A stretch of 64,000 nucleotides of DNA, taken from NCBI RefSeq assembly GCF_002174305.1, contig NZ_MIJB01000018.1, positions 62,001 to 126,000 on the forward strand, given 5' to 3'. This document shows positions 28,931-39,055 of this stretch, in pieces; position 1 is the first letter of the stretch; each line of letters opens with the position of its first letter. A program made the position numbers and the translations under genes. Below the pieces are notes generated by a model. It searched no databases and was not told the origin of the DNA. It saw only the letters and a program-made list of their open reading frames with translations. The stretch is from Aeromicrobium sp. PE09-221 (GTDB lineage: Bacteria; Actinomycetota; Actinomycetes; Propionibacteriales; Nocardioidaceae).

Positions 28931-29977
28931 ATGAGCACTGTTCGGCGGCGGGAGCGGCTCGGCCGGATGATCGCGGATCGCGGCGCGGACGCGTTGTACG
29001 TGGGCGACCTGGTCAATGTGCGTTACCTGACCGGATTCACCGGCTCGAACGGCGCGGTGCTGGTCTTCGCCGACGGGTCGGCGGTGTTCTTCACCGATGG
29101 TCGTTATCGCGAGCAGGCCGCTCAGGAGCTCCCCGATCTCGAGCACGTCATCACCCGGCGGCTGCTCGACGAGGCACGGAAACGCGGCCGTGGCTCGCTC
29201 CTGGCCGAGACCCATGTGCTGAGCGTGGACGCCTGGCGCCGGCTCGGTGAGCCGGAGTCCTCGGGCCGGCTGGTCGAGGAGCTGCGCGAGACCAAGGACG
29301 AGGCCGAGATCTCCCTGCTGCGCCGGGCCTGCGCGATCTCCTCACTGGCCCTCGAACAACTCTTGGCCGGACCGCTGACCGGCCGTACCGAGCGCGAGCT
29401 CGCGCTCGACCTGGAGACCCGCATGGTCGAGCTCGGAGCACAGGACAAGGCCTTCGACACGATCCTCGCGGCGGGTGAGAACTCGGCGATCCCGCACCAT
29501 CGCCCGACCGACCGGGTCGTCAAGCACGGCGATCTGCTGAAGATCGACTTCGGTGCGCTGGTCGAGGGCTATCACGCGGACTGCACGCGCACCGTCGTGT
29601 TGGGGCGGGCCGCCGACTGGCAGCGTGAGATCTACACGGCCGTGCGAGACGCGCAGGCCGCCGGCCTGGAGCGACTGCGCGCCGGTGTTCCCGTCGCCGA
29701 CTCATACAGGGCCGCGACCGAGTCGCTCGACGCCGCGGGGTGGTTGTCGGCCTTCACGACGGGTCTCGGCCATGGCGTCGGGCTCCAGATCCACGAGGAC
29801 CCGTTCCTCGGTGCGGCCCACCCCGGTAGACTCACTCGTCGCACTGTCCTGACGATGGAGCCGGGGATCTACCTGCCCGGGCGTGGGGGAGTGCGCATCG
29901 AAGACACCGTCGTCGTGACGGACGCCGCGCCCGAGGTGCTGACCACGACGCCCAAAGACCTCATGGAGATCGCCTGA
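28931..29977 (+). CDS. M24-family Xaa-Pro aminopeptidase/dipeptidase
   Basis: 348-residue pita-bread-fold metallopeptidase. The five metal ligands are present: two Asp in [18 protein letters not shown], His in GLGHGVGL, and two Glu in [19 protein letters not shown]. An N-terminal creatinase-like domain (1-120) precedes it. It cleaves bonds next to proline; whether dipeptides or longer peptides are preferred cannot be told. GTGAGGCG precedes the ATG. The stop overlaps efp (TGATG), linking it to the efp-nusB operon. Confidence 0.93.
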   Translation: MSTVRRRERLGRMIADRGADALYVGDLVNVRYLTGFTGSNGAVLVFADGSAVFFTDGRYREQAAQELPDLEHVITRRLLDEARKRGRGSLLAETHVLSVDAWRRLGEPESSGRLVEELRETKDEAEISLLRRACAISSLALEQLLAGPLTGRTERELALDLETRMVELGAQDKAFDTILAAGENSAIPHHRPTDRVVKHGDLLKIDFGALVEGYHADCTRTVVLGRAADWQREIYTAVRDAQAAGLERLRAGVPVADSYRAATESLDAAGWLSAFTTGLGHGVGLQIHEDPFLGAAHPGRLTRRTVLTMEPGIYLPGRGGVRIEDTVVVTDAAPEVLTTTPKDLMEIA

Positions 29978-30540
29978 TGGCCACCACGAACGACTTGAAG
30001 AACGGCATGGTGCTGAATATCGACGGACAGCTCTGGTCCGTCATCTGGTTCCAGCACCACAAGCCCGGCAAGGGCGGTGCGGTCGTCCGCACCAAGCTGA
30101 AGAATGTCACGAGCGGCAAGACCGTCGACCGTACGTTCAATGCCGATGTCAAGGTCGAGGTCGCCAATGTCGACAAGCGCGACATGCAGTTCCTGTACCA
30201 CGACGGCACCTCCTATGTGTTCATGGACAACTCGACCTACGACCAGCTCGAGCTGAACGACGCGGTCGTCGGCGATGCCAAGGACTACATGCTGGAGAAC
30301 CAGAACGTCGTGGTCGCGGTCAATGACGGCATCCCGCTCTACATCGAGTTGCCGGCCTCGGTCGAGCTGACCGTCGAGTACACCGAGCCCGGACTCCAGG
30401 GCGACCGCTCCAGCGGCGGCACCAAGCCGGCCCGTCTGGAGACGGGCAAGGAGATCCAGGTCCCGCTGTTCATCGACAATGGGGAGCGGATCAAGGTCGA
30501 CACCCGCGACGGCAGCTACCTCGGGCGCGTCTCGGCCTGA
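29977..30540 (+). CDS. efp: translation elongation factor P
   Basis: Rescues ribosomes stalled at polyproline. 187 residues in three beta domains: KOW-like N-terminal domain with the tip loop HHKPGKGGA (the lysine that is modified in some bacteria), then two OB folds; the C-terminal signature is [21 protein letters not shown]. Coupled by TGATG to genes on both sides. Confidence 0.97.
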   Translation: MATTNDLKNGMVLNIDGQLWSVIWFQHHKPGKGGAVVRTKLKNVTSGKTVDRTFNADVKVEVANVDKRDMQFLYHDGTSYVFMDNSTYDQLELNDAVVGDAKDYMLENQNVVVAVNDGIPLYIELPASVELTVEYTEPGLQGDRSSGGTKPARLETGKEIQVPLFIDNGERIKVDTRDGSYLGRVSA

Positions 30541-30950
30541 TGGGAAAACGCACTCGCTACCGCAAGCGGGCCTTGGACATCCTCTTCGAGTCCGAGGCCC
30601 GCGGCGGTGACCTCTCGGCCACGCTGGCCGACCGCGTCGCGGTCAACGATCCGCCGGTCAACGCGTACACCGTGGCACTGGTCGAGGGAGTCACGGAGCA
30701 TCAGGCGCGGATCGACGGCCTGCTCGCGGAGAATGCGCGCGGCTGGACCCTCGACAGGATGCCGGCGGTCGACCGCAATCTGCTGCGGATCGGCGCGTAC
30801 GAGATCCTCTACAACGACGACGTCCCCGATGCCGTCGCGGTGAGCGAGGCGGTCGACCTCGCGACGGATCTCTCCACCGACGAGTCGCCTAAGTTCATCC
30901 GTGGTCTGTTGAGCCGTCTCATCGAGCTCAAGCCTTCGCTCGCGGAGTAG
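30540..30950 (+). CDS. nusB: transcription antitermination factor NusB
   Basis: All-helical RNA-binding partner of NusE (S10) in rRNA antitermination. 136 residues with RYRKRALDILFESEARG, MPAVDRNLLRIGAYEILY and SPKFIRGLLSRL. The efp-nusB pair is a standard arrangement. In many actinobacteria the pyr operon follows directly; here an ABC importer operon lies in between. Confidence 0.96.
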   Translation: MGKRTRYRKRALDILFESEARGGDLSATLADRVAVNDPPVNAYTVALVEGVTEHQARIDGLLAENARGWTLDRMPAVDRNLLRIGAYEILYNDDVPDAVAVSEAVDLATDLSTDESPKFIRGLLSRLIELKPSLAE

Positions 30951-31327
30951 CGTACCGACGCCTCGGCGCGGGACATATGTCGCCGTCACCGACTGGCGGC
31001 GCGTGCGCGGGCGGTGGGCTGTCCCTCGCCCCGGAACGGTGGTTGACCACGCACCGCCCGGCGAGCAGGGGGAGGCGGCGTGCTACCCGTCATCGCGCTC
31101 GTCCGCCGGGCCACTCCCTCACCGCCGTGCCGCGCTGTCTCAGCATGTGGCCGGCGTGGACCGAGCGGCAAGAACTTTTCTTCGGCCGAAAGTCCCCCTT
31201 AACATGGGGCGAATAGGGGATTCAGTGCCCCTGACAACTGCCGTTCGGGGCTGCGAGAACGGAAGAAGCCCGTTACCGTCGGGTGCTGGTCGCGAGAGAC
31301 GTGGCCCTGTGACGACGAGGACGGTGC
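30951..31327. other. 377-bp intergenic region: repeat C, small palindromes, ABC-operon promoter
   Basis: No gene recognised. It holds the perfect palindrome GACATATGTC (30972-30981), relatives of the composite repeat at 31009-31059, the palindrome TTCGGCCGAA near 31184, and a probable promoter for the importer operon with TACCGT at 31274-31279 and GAGGA before the ATG. CCGTTC and GAACGG pair across 10 nt just upstream of that -10 and could be an operator. Confidence 0.5.
31009..31059 (+). repeat. degenerate relatives of the composite intergenic repeat (locus C)
   Basis: GGGCGGTGGGCTGTC at 31009 resembles one unit of repeats A and B. CGGTGGTTGACCACGCACCG at 31037-31056, followed by CCC, resembles the arms at 44896-44956. 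Resemblance is partial. Confidence 0.45.
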
Positions 31328-31990
31328 ATGACGGCGATCGCCGATTTCTTCACCTTCATCGCGGAGCGATGGTCGGTGCTGTCGTTCCTCGCCTACCAGC
31401 ACATGAGCCTCGTGGTGCAATCCCTGCTGATCGCGACCCTCCTAGCGATCGTCGTCGGCGTCTTGGCTGTACGTACCTCGTGGGGTATCACAGCGGCGCA
31501 GACCTTCTCGGCGGTCGGCCTCACGTTCCCCTCCTACGCGTTGCTCGGCCTCCTGGTCGGCATCGTGAGCATCGGCGTGCTGCCCTCGGTCATGGTGCTC
31601 GTATTCTTCGGCTTCCTGCCGATCCTGCGCAACGTGGTCGTCGGCCTCGCAGGGGTCGACCCCGCGCTGGTCGAGTCGGCCCGTGGCATGGGGATGAGCC
31701 GGATGGCCACCTTGCTGCGTCTGGAGATCCCTCTCGCCTGGCCCGTCATCATGACCGGTGTCCGCGTGTCGGCGCAGATGCTGATGGGTGTCGCCGCCAT
31801 CGCCGCCTTCGCCCTCGGCCCCGGTCTCGGCGGCTACATCTTCTCGGGTATCTCCCGCATGGGGGGCGCCAATGCCACCAATTCGATCGTCGCGGGCACG
31901 CTGGGCATCATCCTGCTCGCCGTGATCCTCGACATCGTCCTGAACACCCTGACCCGACTCACGACCTCGAAGGGCATCGCACGTGTCTGA
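31328..31990 (+). CDS. osmoprotectant-type ABC transporter permease (OpuCB/ProW-like)
   Basis: 220 residues with five or six transmembrane helices and the EAA loop VESARGMGMSRMATLLRLEIPLAWPVIMTGVR that docks on the ATPase. First gene of a four-gene importer (permease, ATPase, permease, binding protein) in the glycine betaine/carnitine/choline family. It overlaps the ATPase gene by 8 bp. Confidence 0.93.
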   Translation: MTAIADFFTFIAERWSVLSFLAYQHMSLVVQSLLIATLLAIVVGVLAVRTSWGITAAQTFSAVGLTFPSYALLGLLVGIVSIGVLPSVMVLVFFGFLPILRNVVVGLAGVDPALVESARGMGMSRMATLLRLEIPLAWPVIMTGVRVSAQMLMGVAAIAAFALGPGLGGYIFSGISRMGGANATNSIVAGTLGIILLAVILDIVLNTLTRLTTSKGIARV

Positions 31991-33143
31991 GCACTCCAGT
32001 ACCGCAGGCGAGCGCATCCTGCTCGAGAACATCACCAAGAAGTACCCGGGTCAGTCCGCCGCCGCGGTCGATGACATCACGATCGAGTTCCCGGCCGGTG
32101 AGATCGTCATGCTCGTCGGGCCGTCGGGATGCGGCAAGACCACCACGATGAAGATGATCAACCGGCTCATCGAGCCCACGTCCGGTCGCATCCTCATCGG
32201 CGACGAGGACGTCACCGACACGAACCCCGACGAGTTGCGTCGCCGCATCGGCTATGTCATCCAGGGCGCGGGACTGTTCCCGCACTTCACGGTGGGCGAC
32301 AACATCGCGCTGGTGCCGCGGATGCTCAAGTGGGACAAGCAGCGCGTCAGCGACCGGGTCGACGAGCTGCTCGATCTCGTCGGTCTGGAGCCGGGGGAGT
32401 ACCGCGACCGCTATCCGCGCGAGCTGTCCGGCGGTCAGCAGCAGCGTATCGGGGTGGCTCGTGCTCTGGCGGCCGATCCACCGGTCCTGCTGATGGACGA
32501 GCCCTTCGGCGCCGTCGACCCGATCACTCGCCAGCGGCTGCAGGACGAGCTGTTGCGCCTCCAGGAGGAGCTGCAGAAGACCATCGTCTTCGTGACGCAC
32601 GACTTCGACGAGGCCCTCAAGCTCGGCGATCGCATCGCGATCCTGGAGACCGGCTCGCAGATCGTGCAGTACGACACTCCCGAGCAGATCCTCGCCCATC
32701 CGGCGAACGAGTTCGTCGAGGGCTTCGTGGGAGCCGGCGCGGCCCTCAAGCAGCTCTCGCTCACCCGTGTCCGCGAGATCGACCTGCACGAGGCCGCCGT
32801 CGCCCACGTCGGCGACGACCCGGACGAGGCAATCGCGGCAGCGGAGGCCATCGACCGCGAGCACGTCATCGTGCTGGACCGTTTCGACCGTCCGCAGCGG
32901 TGGATGTCGCTGCGGGAGCTCAGGCGGGACGGCAGCCTGACGAATGTGCGTCGCGATCTCAACCTGGAGACCGTCTCGCTCGCCTCGACCCTCAACGACG
33001 CGCTCGACGAGATGCTGACGTCCTCGCACGGCGTGGTCGTGGTCACCGGGAGGCGCAACTCCTATCAGGGCGTCGTACGGGTGGAGACGGTCATGGGAGC
33101 GATGCAACAGCTGCAGCAGCCGCCGACGGAAGCGGCGACATGA
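31983..33143 (+). CDS. osmoprotectant-type ABC transporter ATPase (OpuCA/ProV-like)
   Basis: 386 residues. Walker A GPSGCGKTTTMKMINRL, Q-loop VIQGAGLFPHFTV, ABC signature LSGGQQQR, Walker B VLLMDEPFGAVDP, H-loop VFVTHD. The IQGAGLFPH form of the Q-loop and the C-terminal regulatory extension of about 120 residues (CBS-like, which in this family senses ionic strength or nucleotides) point to quaternary amine uptake. Starts on GTG inside the previous gene; ends ATGA at the second permease. Confidence 0.95.
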   Translation: MSEHSSTAGERILLENITKKYPGQSAAAVDDITIEFPAGEIVMLVGPSGCGKTTTMKMINRLIEPTSGRILIGDEDVTDTNPDELRRRIGYVIQGAGLFPHFTVGDNIALVPRMLKWDKQRVSDRVDELLDLVGLEPGEYRDRYPRELSGGQQQRIGVARALAADPPVLLMDEPFGAVDPITRQRLQDELLRLQEELQKTIVFVTHDFDEALKLGDRIAILETGSQIVQYDTPEQILAHPANEFVEGFVGAGAALKQLSLTRVREIDLHEAAVAHVGDDPDEAIAAAEAIDREHVIVLDRFDRPQRWMSLRELRRDGSLTNVRRDLNLETVSLASTLNDALDEMLTSSHGVVVVTGRRNSYQGVVRVETVMGAMQQLQQPPTEAAT

Positions 33144-33916
33144 GCACGGCCGAGACCGCGACCCTCGACACCGCGACAGCGGGCGTCTCGGACAGCCCGG
33201 GCATCGCGCGCTATGTGACGCAGCCGCTGGTGTGCGTCCTCGTGGTCGTCGGCTGTCTGGTCTTCGTGCAGACCGCCGATGTCTCCGACAGCGAGGCGCG
33301 GGCGCTGGCGATCAGCAATCTGCTGCCGCTGTTCGGGCAGCATCTGAGCGTCAGCCTGATCGCCACGGTCGTCACGGTCGTGGTCGCCGTCCCGATCGGG
33401 GTGCTGCTGACCCGCGGCCCGATGCGGCGTTACTCCAAGCCGATCATCACGGTCGCCGGCTTCGGCCAGGCGGCGCCTGCGATCGGTCTCATCGCGCTGG
33501 GAGCGGCGATCTTCGGCATTGGGACTTTCGGCGCCGCGGCGGCCCTGGTGGTGTACGGCTTGCTGCCGATCATCGCCAACACCGTCGCGGGCATCGACTC
33601 GGTCGATCCGAAACTGGTGGAAGCCGGTCGCGGTATGGGCATGTCGGGGTTCTCGACGCTGGTGCGCGTGGAGGTGCCGTTGGCGCTGCCGATCATCGTC
33701 GCGGGCGTACGCACCGCCCTCGTCCTCATCGTGGGCACCGCCGCGCTGGTCTCGTTCACCGGCGGTGGCGGGCTCGGCCACCTCATCACCTCCGGGATCA
33801 AGCTGCAGCAGAACGTGGTCCTCATCATCGGCGCCCTGCTGATCGCCTCCCTCGCGCTGTTCATCGACTGGATCGCCCGGGTCGTGGAGATCGTGGCGTC
33901 GCCGAAGGGAGTCTGA
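33140..33916 (+). CDS. osmoprotectant-type ABC transporter permease (OpuCD-like)
   Basis: 258 residues: a polar N-terminus of about 25, a first helix, and a core of five helices with the EAA loop VEAGRGMGMSGFSTLVRVEVPLALPIIVAGVR. Paralogous to the first permease, so the channel is a heterodimer. Start at the ATGA shared with the ATPase stop. One base separates its stop from the binding-protein GTG. Confidence 0.93.
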   Translation: MSTAETATLDTATAGVSDSPGIARYVTQPLVCVLVVVGCLVFVQTADVSDSEARALAISNLLPLFGQHLSVSLIATVVTVVVAVPIGVLLTRGPMRRYSKPIITVAGFGQAAPAIGLIALGAAIFGIGTFGAAAALVVYGLLPIIANTVAGIDSVDPKLVEAGRGMGMSGFSTLVRVEVPLALPIIVAGVRTALVLIVGTAALVSFTGGGGLGHLITSGIKLQQNVVLIIGALLIASLALFIDWIARVVEIVASPKGV

Positions 33917-33917
33917 C

Positions 33918-34889
33918 GTGACCATCCGCCGACTTCGTCACCTGGCCCTGGCCGGAGCCGCCACCGCGCTGCTCGCCTCCGGCTGCGGACTGCAATCCTC
34001 GTCAGGCGCGGTGCTATCCGCCGAGCCCGCCGGGATCGAGCGCTACGACTCGCTGGAGGACGTGCCGATCACCGTCGTCGCGAAGGATTTCACCGAGCAG
34101 CTCGTCCTCGGCAACATGGTCTCGACGATTCTCGACGTCGCGGGAGCCGATGTCACGAACATGTCCAACACGCCGGGATCCTTCGGCGCCCGCCAGGCCA
34201 TGCTCGACGGCGATGCGGATGTCACCCCGGAATACACCGGCACCGGCTGGATCAACTACCTCGGGCACGACGAACCGGTCAAGGGCGAGGAGGAGCAGTG
34301 GCAGGCGGTCCTCGAGGCCGACGAGCCGAACGGCCTGGTCTGGCTGCCGCCCTCCCCGATGAACAACACCTATGCCTTCGCGATCCGCGAGGACAAGGCC
34401 GAGGAACTGGGGGTCGAGAAGTTCTCTGACATCCTGGAGTTGCCGCCCGAGGAACTCACCTTCTGCGTGGAATCGGAGTTCGCGACGCGCAATGACGGCT
34501 TCGAGCCGATGCTGGCCACCTACGACCTGACGCTGAACGACCTCGCCGACGTCCTCACCCTCGACACGGGTGTCGTCTACACGGCGACGGCGGAGGGACG
34601 CTGCAATTTCGGCGAGGTGTTCACGACCGACGGACGCATCCCGGGCCTGGATCTGCGAGTGCTGGAGGACGACCGGCAGTTCTTCCCGCTGTACAATCTC
34701 TCGATGGTGGTCAACGCGGAGTTGCTCGACGAGCATCCGGAGATCCAGGAGGTCCTCGACCAGGTCTCGCCGCTCATCACCAACGAGGTCATGCTGGAGC
34801 TGAACGCGCGGGTCGACAGCGACGGTGAGGATCCGGCGATCGTCGCCCGCGACTGGCTCGTGGAGGAAGGCCTCGTCGAGATGCCCTGA
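33918..34889 (+). CDS. substrate-binding lipoprotein of the osmoprotectant-type importer
   Basis: 323 residues. Lipobox LASGC gives a lipidated cysteine at 23. The domain is of the OpuAC/ProX class: VVAKDFTEQLVLGNM near the start, TPEYTGTGWINYLG, PPSPMNNTYAFAI, and FPLYNLSMVVN toward the C-terminus. Captures the ligand outside the membrane and delivers it to the two permeases. The ligand is most likely a quaternary amine; glycine betaine versus choline cannot be told by eye. Confidence 0.93.
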   Translation: MTIRRLRHLALAGAATALLASGCGLQSSSGAVLSAEPAGIERYDSLEDVPITVVAKDFTEQLVLGNMVSTILDVAGADVTNMSNTPGSFGARQAMLDGDADVTPEYTGTGWINYLGHDEPVKGEEEQWQAVLEADEPNGLVWLPPSPMNNTYAFAIREDKAEELGVEKFSDILELPPEELTFCVESEFATRNDGFEPMLATYDLTLNDLADVLTLDTGVVYTATAEGRCNFGEVFTTDGRIPGLDLRVLEDDRQFFPLYNLSMVVNAELLDEHPEIQEVLDQVSPLITNEVMLELNARVDSDGEDPAIVARDWLVEEGLVEMP

Positions 34890-34962
34890 CCCGAGACCCG
34901 TCTTCGACCGGCCGTGCTGTTGGCGGAGCATGGGCCATGGCTTCGCGGCGAGCGCGTCCTGC

Positions 34963-34968
34963 TAGGCT
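34963..34968 (+). promoter_or_regulatory. -10 box of the pyr operon
   Basis: TAGGCT; transcription would begin about 34976, giving a leader of about 50 nt that holds the PyrR-binding motif. Confidence 0.55.
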
Positions 34969-34986
34969 GAAGCGACCGATCGACAT

Positions 34987-35021
34987 CCTTTAACCACCGT
35001 CCCGTGAGGCGGAGAAGGAGG
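34987..35021 (+). promoter_or_regulatory. PyrR-binding RNA leader overlapping the pyrR Shine-Dalgarno
   Basis: CCTTTAACC followed by GTCCCGTGAGGC and GGAGAAGGAGG reproduces the PyrR-binding loop known from Bacillus and actinobacterial pyr leaders. The AAGGAGG Shine-Dalgarno of pyrR (35015-35021) forms the 3' edge of the motif and no terminator follows, so PyrR-UMP binding would block translation initiation rather than cause attenuation, as described for mycobacteria. Confidence 0.75.
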
Positions 35022-35026
35022 TCAGC

Positions 35027-35602
35027 ATGGTGGTGTCCGCCGACACGCCCACGCCTGACGACATCCCCGCGCGCACCGTCCTCGACGACCAGGACATCTC
35101 CCGCGCACTCACTCGCATCACCCACGAGATCCTCGAACGCAATCGTGACTCCTGCGATGTGCTGCTGCTGGGGATCCCCACCCGCGGAGTTCACCTCGCC
35201 CGGCGCATCGCCGAGCGGATGAGCGAGGTCGAAGGCCGCACCATCACGCCGGGCTCCCTCGACGTCACGATGTACCGCGACGACCTGCGGATGCGCCCCG
35301 CCCGGGCCCTGGAGCACACCTCGATCCCCGAGGACATCGACGGCAAGACCGTCGTGCTCATCGATGACGTGCTGTTCAGCGGCCGCACGATCCGCGCCGC
35401 CCTCGACGCGCTCAACGACCTCGGTCGCCCGCAGGCGGTCCAGCTGGCCGTCCTCGTCGATCGCGGACACCGCGAGCTGCCGATCCGCGCCGATTTCGTC
35501 GGCAAGAACCTCCCCACGTCGCTGGCCGAGAAGGTGAGGGTCCGCCTCGCCGATCACGACGACGAACCCGATTCGGTCACGATCGTGGGAGGTGGGTCCT
35601 GA
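35027..35602 (+). CDS. pyrR: bifunctional pyr regulator / uracil phosphoribosyltransferase PyrR
   Basis: 191 residues. PRPP-binding motif [17 protein letters not shown], the N-terminal [15 protein letters not shown], and [20 protein letters not shown] are diagnostic of PyrR. Binds its own leader RNA when UMP is high and so controls the operon. AAGGAGG lies 5 nt before the ATG. Overlaps pyrB by TGATG. Confidence 0.96.
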   Translation: MVVSADTPTPDDIPARTVLDDQDISRALTRITHEILERNRDSCDVLLLGIPTRGVHLARRIAERMSEVEGRTITPGSLDVTMYRDDLRMRPARALEHTSIPEDIDGKTVVLIDDVLFSGRTIRAALDALNDLGRPQAVQLAVLVDRGHRELPIRADFVGKNLPTSLAEKVRVRLADHDDEPDSVTIVGGGS

Positions 35603-36543
35603 TGGCGATGCCCCGGCACCTGCTCTCCGCCGCCGACCTGGACCACGAGGCCGCCACGCGCGTGCTCGACACCGCCGAGGAGCTGCTCGGCGTCGCTCAG
35701 CGACCGATCAAGAAGCTGCCCACGCTCCGCGGCCGCACGGTCGTGAACCTCTTCTTCGAGGACTCGACGCGGACGCGCATCTCCTTCGAGGCCGCCGCCA
35801 AGAGATTGTCCGCGGATGTCATCAACTTCTCGGCCAAGGGGTCGAGTGTCAGCAAGGGCGAGAGCCTCAAGGACACCGCTCTCACCCTGCAGGCGATGGG
35901 CGCGGACGCCGTGGTGATCCGGCATCCCGCCTCGGGAGCGCCGCACCGGCTCGCCACCAACCGCTGGATGAGCGGCGCTGTGGTCAACGCGGGTGACGGC
36001 ATGCACGAGCACCCCACGCAGGCGCTGCTCGATGCCTTCACGATGCGCCGTCATCTCGGCGATCTCTCGGACAAGAGCGTCACCATCGTCGGTGACGTCC
36101 TGCACAGCCGGGTCGCCCGCTCCAACGCGTTGCTGCTGCACACGCTCGGTGCCGATGTCACACTCGTCGCGCCGCCCACGCTCCTTCCAGTCGGCGTCGA
36201 GAGCTGGCCGGTGACCTGCTCCTATGATCTCGACGACAGCCTGGAGAAGGCCGATGCCGTCATGATGCTGCGAGTGCAGCGGGAGCGGATGAACGCCTCG
36301 TTCTTCCCGAGCGCCCGGGAGTACAGCCGTCGCTATGGGCTGGACACCGCGCGCATGAGCCGGCTGCCGGATCATGCGATCGTCATGCACCCGGGTCCGA
36401 TGAACCGGGGCATGGAGATCACGGCCGATGTCGCGGACTCGCCGCGCTCGGTGATCGTCGAACAGGTCACCAACGGCGTCGCCGTGCGGATGGCCGTCCT
36501 ATATCTACTGCTCGGCGGTGCCGAGAACGAGGAGATGGCATGA
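35602..36543 (+). CDS. pyrB: aspartate carbamoyltransferase catalytic subunit
   Basis: Carbamoyl phosphate + aspartate to carbamoyl aspartate. 313 residues with [50 protein letters not shown] and [11 protein letters not shown]. No regulatory pyrI subunit is present, as usual for this phylum. Its stop TGA is the first part of the ATGA repeat element that separates it from pyrC. Confidence 0.97.
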   Translation: MAMPRHLLSAADLDHEAATRVLDTAEELLGVAQRPIKKLPTLRGRTVVNLFFEDSTRTRISFEAAAKRLSADVINFSAKGSSVSKGESLKDTALTLQAMGADAVVIRHPASGAPHRLATNRWMSGAVVNAGDGMHEHPTQALLDAFTMRRHLGDLSDKSVTIVGDVLHSRVARSNALLLHTLGADVTLVAPPTLLPVGVESWPVTCSYDLDDSLEKADAVMMLRVQRERMNASFFPSAREYSRRYGLDTARMSRLPDHAIVMHPGPMNRGMEITADVADSPRSVIVEQVTNGVAVRMAVLYLLLGGAENEEMA

Positions 36544-36622
36544 GCGAGCGGAGCGAGCGAACAATGGACACTACGTCATGCCGGTACCGCCTATGGTGCG
36601 GTTTCTTTCAGGCGGTGACGGC
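36540..36622 (+). repeat. ATGA-linked mini-ORF repeat, copy 3 (pyrB / pyrC junction)
   Basis: 83-bp element from the ATGA on the pyrB stop to the ATGA of pyrC. The open frame 36540-36626 (28 codons) begins [10 protein letters not shown], contains SCRYRLWC and ends FFQAVTA with its stop over the pyrC start. Possible -10 TATGGT at 36592-36597; AGGCGG before pyrC. Confidence 0.85.
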
Positions 36623-37921
36623 ATGACCACTATCATTCTGCGCCGGGTGCGCCCCCTGGGCGGGGAGCCCGTCGACATCGCCATCGAGGACGGCCTCATC
36701 ACCGCCATCGGCACCGGCCTCGAGGGCGATGAGGTCATCGAGGGCGGCGGCTGTCTCGCGCTGCCCGGCCTCGTCGACCTGCATACGCACCTGCGCGAAC
36801 CCGGACGTGAGGATGCCGAGACCGTCCGCACCGGGTCCCAGGCCGCCGCACGAGGTGGATTCACCTGTGTGCACGCGATGGCCAATACCGAGCCCGTCGC
36901 CGACACCGCCGGTGTCGTCGAGCAGGTGTACCGGCTGGGCGTCGAGCACGGTTTCTGCGACGTGCAGCCGATCGGCGCCGTGACGGTGGGCCTGGAGGGG
37001 GAGCGCCTCGCCGAGCTGGGCGCCATGGCCACCTCTGCCGCCGGGGTCCGGGTGTTCTCCGATGACGGCAAGTGCGTGTCCGATGCGGTGCTGATGCGGA
37101 GGGCGCTGGAATACGTCAAGGCCTTCGACGGAGTCATCGCCCAGCACGCCCAGGAGCCGCGGCTCACCGAGGGCGCGCAGATGAACGAGGGCGCGCTGTC
37201 CGGTGAGCTGGGCCTCGCCGGCTGGCCCGCGGTCGCCGAGGAGGCGATCATCGCCCGTGACGTCCTGCTCGCCGAGCACGTCGGCTCGCGACTTCACGTG
37301 TGCCATCTGTCCACGCGCGGCTCGGTCGAGATCGTGCGCTGGGCCAAGAGCCGCGGTATCGACGTCACCGCCGAGGTGACCCCGCACCACCTGCTGCTGA
37401 CCGACGAGCTGGTGCGGAGCTACGACCCTATCTACAAGGTCAACCCGCCGTTGCGCAGTGCCGATGACGTCGCCGCCGTCCGCGAGGGGCTGGCCGACGG
37501 CACCATCGACATCGTCGCCACCGACCACGCACCACATCCGATGGAGGACAAGGAGTGCGAATGGGATGTCGCCGCCTTCGGCATGCTCGGCCTGGAGACC
37601 GCGCTGTCGATCGTGCAGCAGACGATGGTCGACACCGGCGCGATCGGCTGGGATCGCGTGGCCGAGGCGATGTCCGCGGCTCCCGCGCGCATCGGCCGCG
37701 TCGAGCGGCACGGACGGCCGTTGGCCGTCGGTGAGCCGGCCAATATCGTCCTCTACGATCCGTCGGCGACCCGCGTGGTCGAGCCGGCGGACACCGCCTC
37801 GCTGTCCCGTAACACCCCCTATACGGGGATCGAGTTGCCCGGCCGGGTCGTCGCCACACTGCTGCGCGGCCGTCCGACCGTCCTGGACGGCACCCTCGTC
37901 GAGCAGGAGGTCTCCGCATGA
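36623..37921 (+). CDS. pyrC: dihydroorotase
   Basis: Zinc amidohydrolase closing carbamoyl aspartate to dihydroorotate. 432 residues, class I type: [10 protein letters not shown] metal site, VFSDDGK region, [21 protein letters not shown], and [13 protein letters not shown]. The start at 36623 is the ATG directly behind the repeat; the frame extends upstream only through the repeat and pyrB. Overlaps carA by ATGA. Confidence 0.97.
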   Translation: MTTIILRRVRPLGGEPVDIAIEDGLITAIGTGLEGDEVIEGGGCLALPGLVDLHTHLREPGREDAETVRTGSQAAARGGFTCVHAMANTEPVADTAGVVEQVYRLGVEHGFCDVQPIGAVTVGLEGERLAELGAMATSAAGVRVFSDDGKCVSDAVLMRRALEYVKAFDGVIAQHAQEPRLTEGAQMNEGALSGELGLAGWPAVAEEAIIARDVLLAEHVGSRLHVCHLSTRGSVEIVRWAKSRGIDVTAEVTPHHLLLTDELVRSYDPIYKVNPPLRSADDVAAVREGLADGTIDIVATDHAPHPMEDKECEWDVAAFGMLGLETALSIVQQTMVDTGAIGWDRVAEAMSAAPARIGRVERHGRPLAVGEPANIVLYDPSATRVVEPADTASLSRNTPYTGIELPGRVVATLLRGRPTVLDGTLVEQEVSA

Positions 37922-39054
37922 CTGAGAGCATCCCCGCCGTGATCGTCCTGGAGGACGGCCGCGTCTTCCACGGCGAGTCCTATGGCGCCCAGGGCACCAC
38001 CATCGCCGAGATCGTCTTCAACACGGGCATGACCGGCTACCAGGAGACATTGACCGATCCCTCGTACCGTGGGCAGATCGTCGTCATGACCGCCCCGCAT
38101 ATCGGCAACACGGGGGCGAATGCCGAGGACTTCGAGTCCCGCCGTGTCTGGGTCGACGGATATGTCGTGCGCGATCCCGCGCGGCGTTTTTCGAGCTGGC
38201 GCGCCGATCGCAGCCTCGATGAGCTGCTGCGCGACGAGGGGGTCGTGGGTATCAGCGGCGTCGACACGCGGGCACTGACCCGGCACCTGCGCGAACGCGG
38301 CTCGATGCGGGCCGCGATCAGTAGCGAGACCCTCGACACCGATGCACTCGTGCTGCAGGTCAACGAGGCCCCTCCGATGGAGGGCTCGAACTTCCTCGCG
38401 GACGTCACCACCCCCGAGGCCTATGTCGTCCCGGCGGTGGGGGAGAAGCGGTACACCGTCGCCGCACTGGACCTCGGCATCAAGGGCATGACCCCCCGGC
38501 GCATGGCCGAACGCGGTATCGAGGTCCATGTACTGCCGGCCACGTCGACCATCGACGATGTCCTCGCCGTCGACCCCGATGGCGTCTTCGTCTCCAACGG
38601 ACCCGGTGATCCCGCGACCGCCGACCGCCCGGTCGAGGTGGTGCGCGGAGTGCTGGAACGCAAGATCCCCTTCTTCGGGATCTGCCTCGGCAATCAGATC
38701 TTCGGTCGCGCCCTCGGGCGGGGCACGTACAAGCTGGCCTACGGGCACCGCGGCATCAACCAGCCTGTGCAGGACCGCACCACCGGCAAGGTCGAGGTCA
38801 CCGCGCACAACCACGGTTTCGCGGTCGACGCGCCGCTCGACACCGACTTCGAGACGCCCTTCGGGCCCGCGCACGTCACGCACGTCGGCCTCAATGACGA
38901 TGTGGTCGAAGGGCTCGCACTGCGCGAGCAGCCCGGCTTCAGTGTCCAGTACCACCCCGAGGCGGCAGCGGGCCCGCACGATGCCGCCTATCTGTTCGAT
39001 CGGTTCGTCGAGACCATGAGCCGCTCCACCACCATGTCCGAGGGGACGGTCTGA
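37918..39054 (+). CDS. carA: carbamoyl phosphate synthetase small subunit
   Basis: Glutaminase subunit that supplies ammonia to CarB. 378 residues: N-terminal domain typical of CarA ([19 protein letters not shown]), then class I amidotransferase with nucleophile Cys in [10 protein letters not shown] and the His-Glu pair in [13 protein letters not shown]. Sits between pyrC and carB, one base before the carB ATG. Confidence 0.97.
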   Translation: MTESIPAVIVLEDGRVFHGESYGAQGTTIAEIVFNTGMTGYQETLTDPSYRGQIVVMTAPHIGNTGANAEDFESRRVWVDGYVVRDPARRFSSWRADRSLDELLRDEGVVGISGVDTRALTRHLRERGSMRAAISSETLDTDALVLQVNEAPPMEGSNFLADVTTPEAYVVPAVGEKRYTVAALDLGIKGMTPRRMAERGIEVHVLPATSTIDDVLAVDPDGVFVSNGPGDPATADRPVEVVRGVLERKIPFFGICLGNQIFGRALGRGTYKLAYGHRGINQPVQDRTTGKVEVTAHNHGFAVDAPLDTDFETPFGPAHVTHVGLNDDVVEGLALREQPGFSVQYHPEAAAGPHDAAYLFDRFVETMSRSTTMSEGTV

Positions 39055-39055
39055 C

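Noticed and set aside
30972..30981. GACATATGTC palindrome as an operator
   Set aside because: Perfect but only 10 bp, with no second copy or known regulator match near the importer promoter; kept only as part of the intergenic description.
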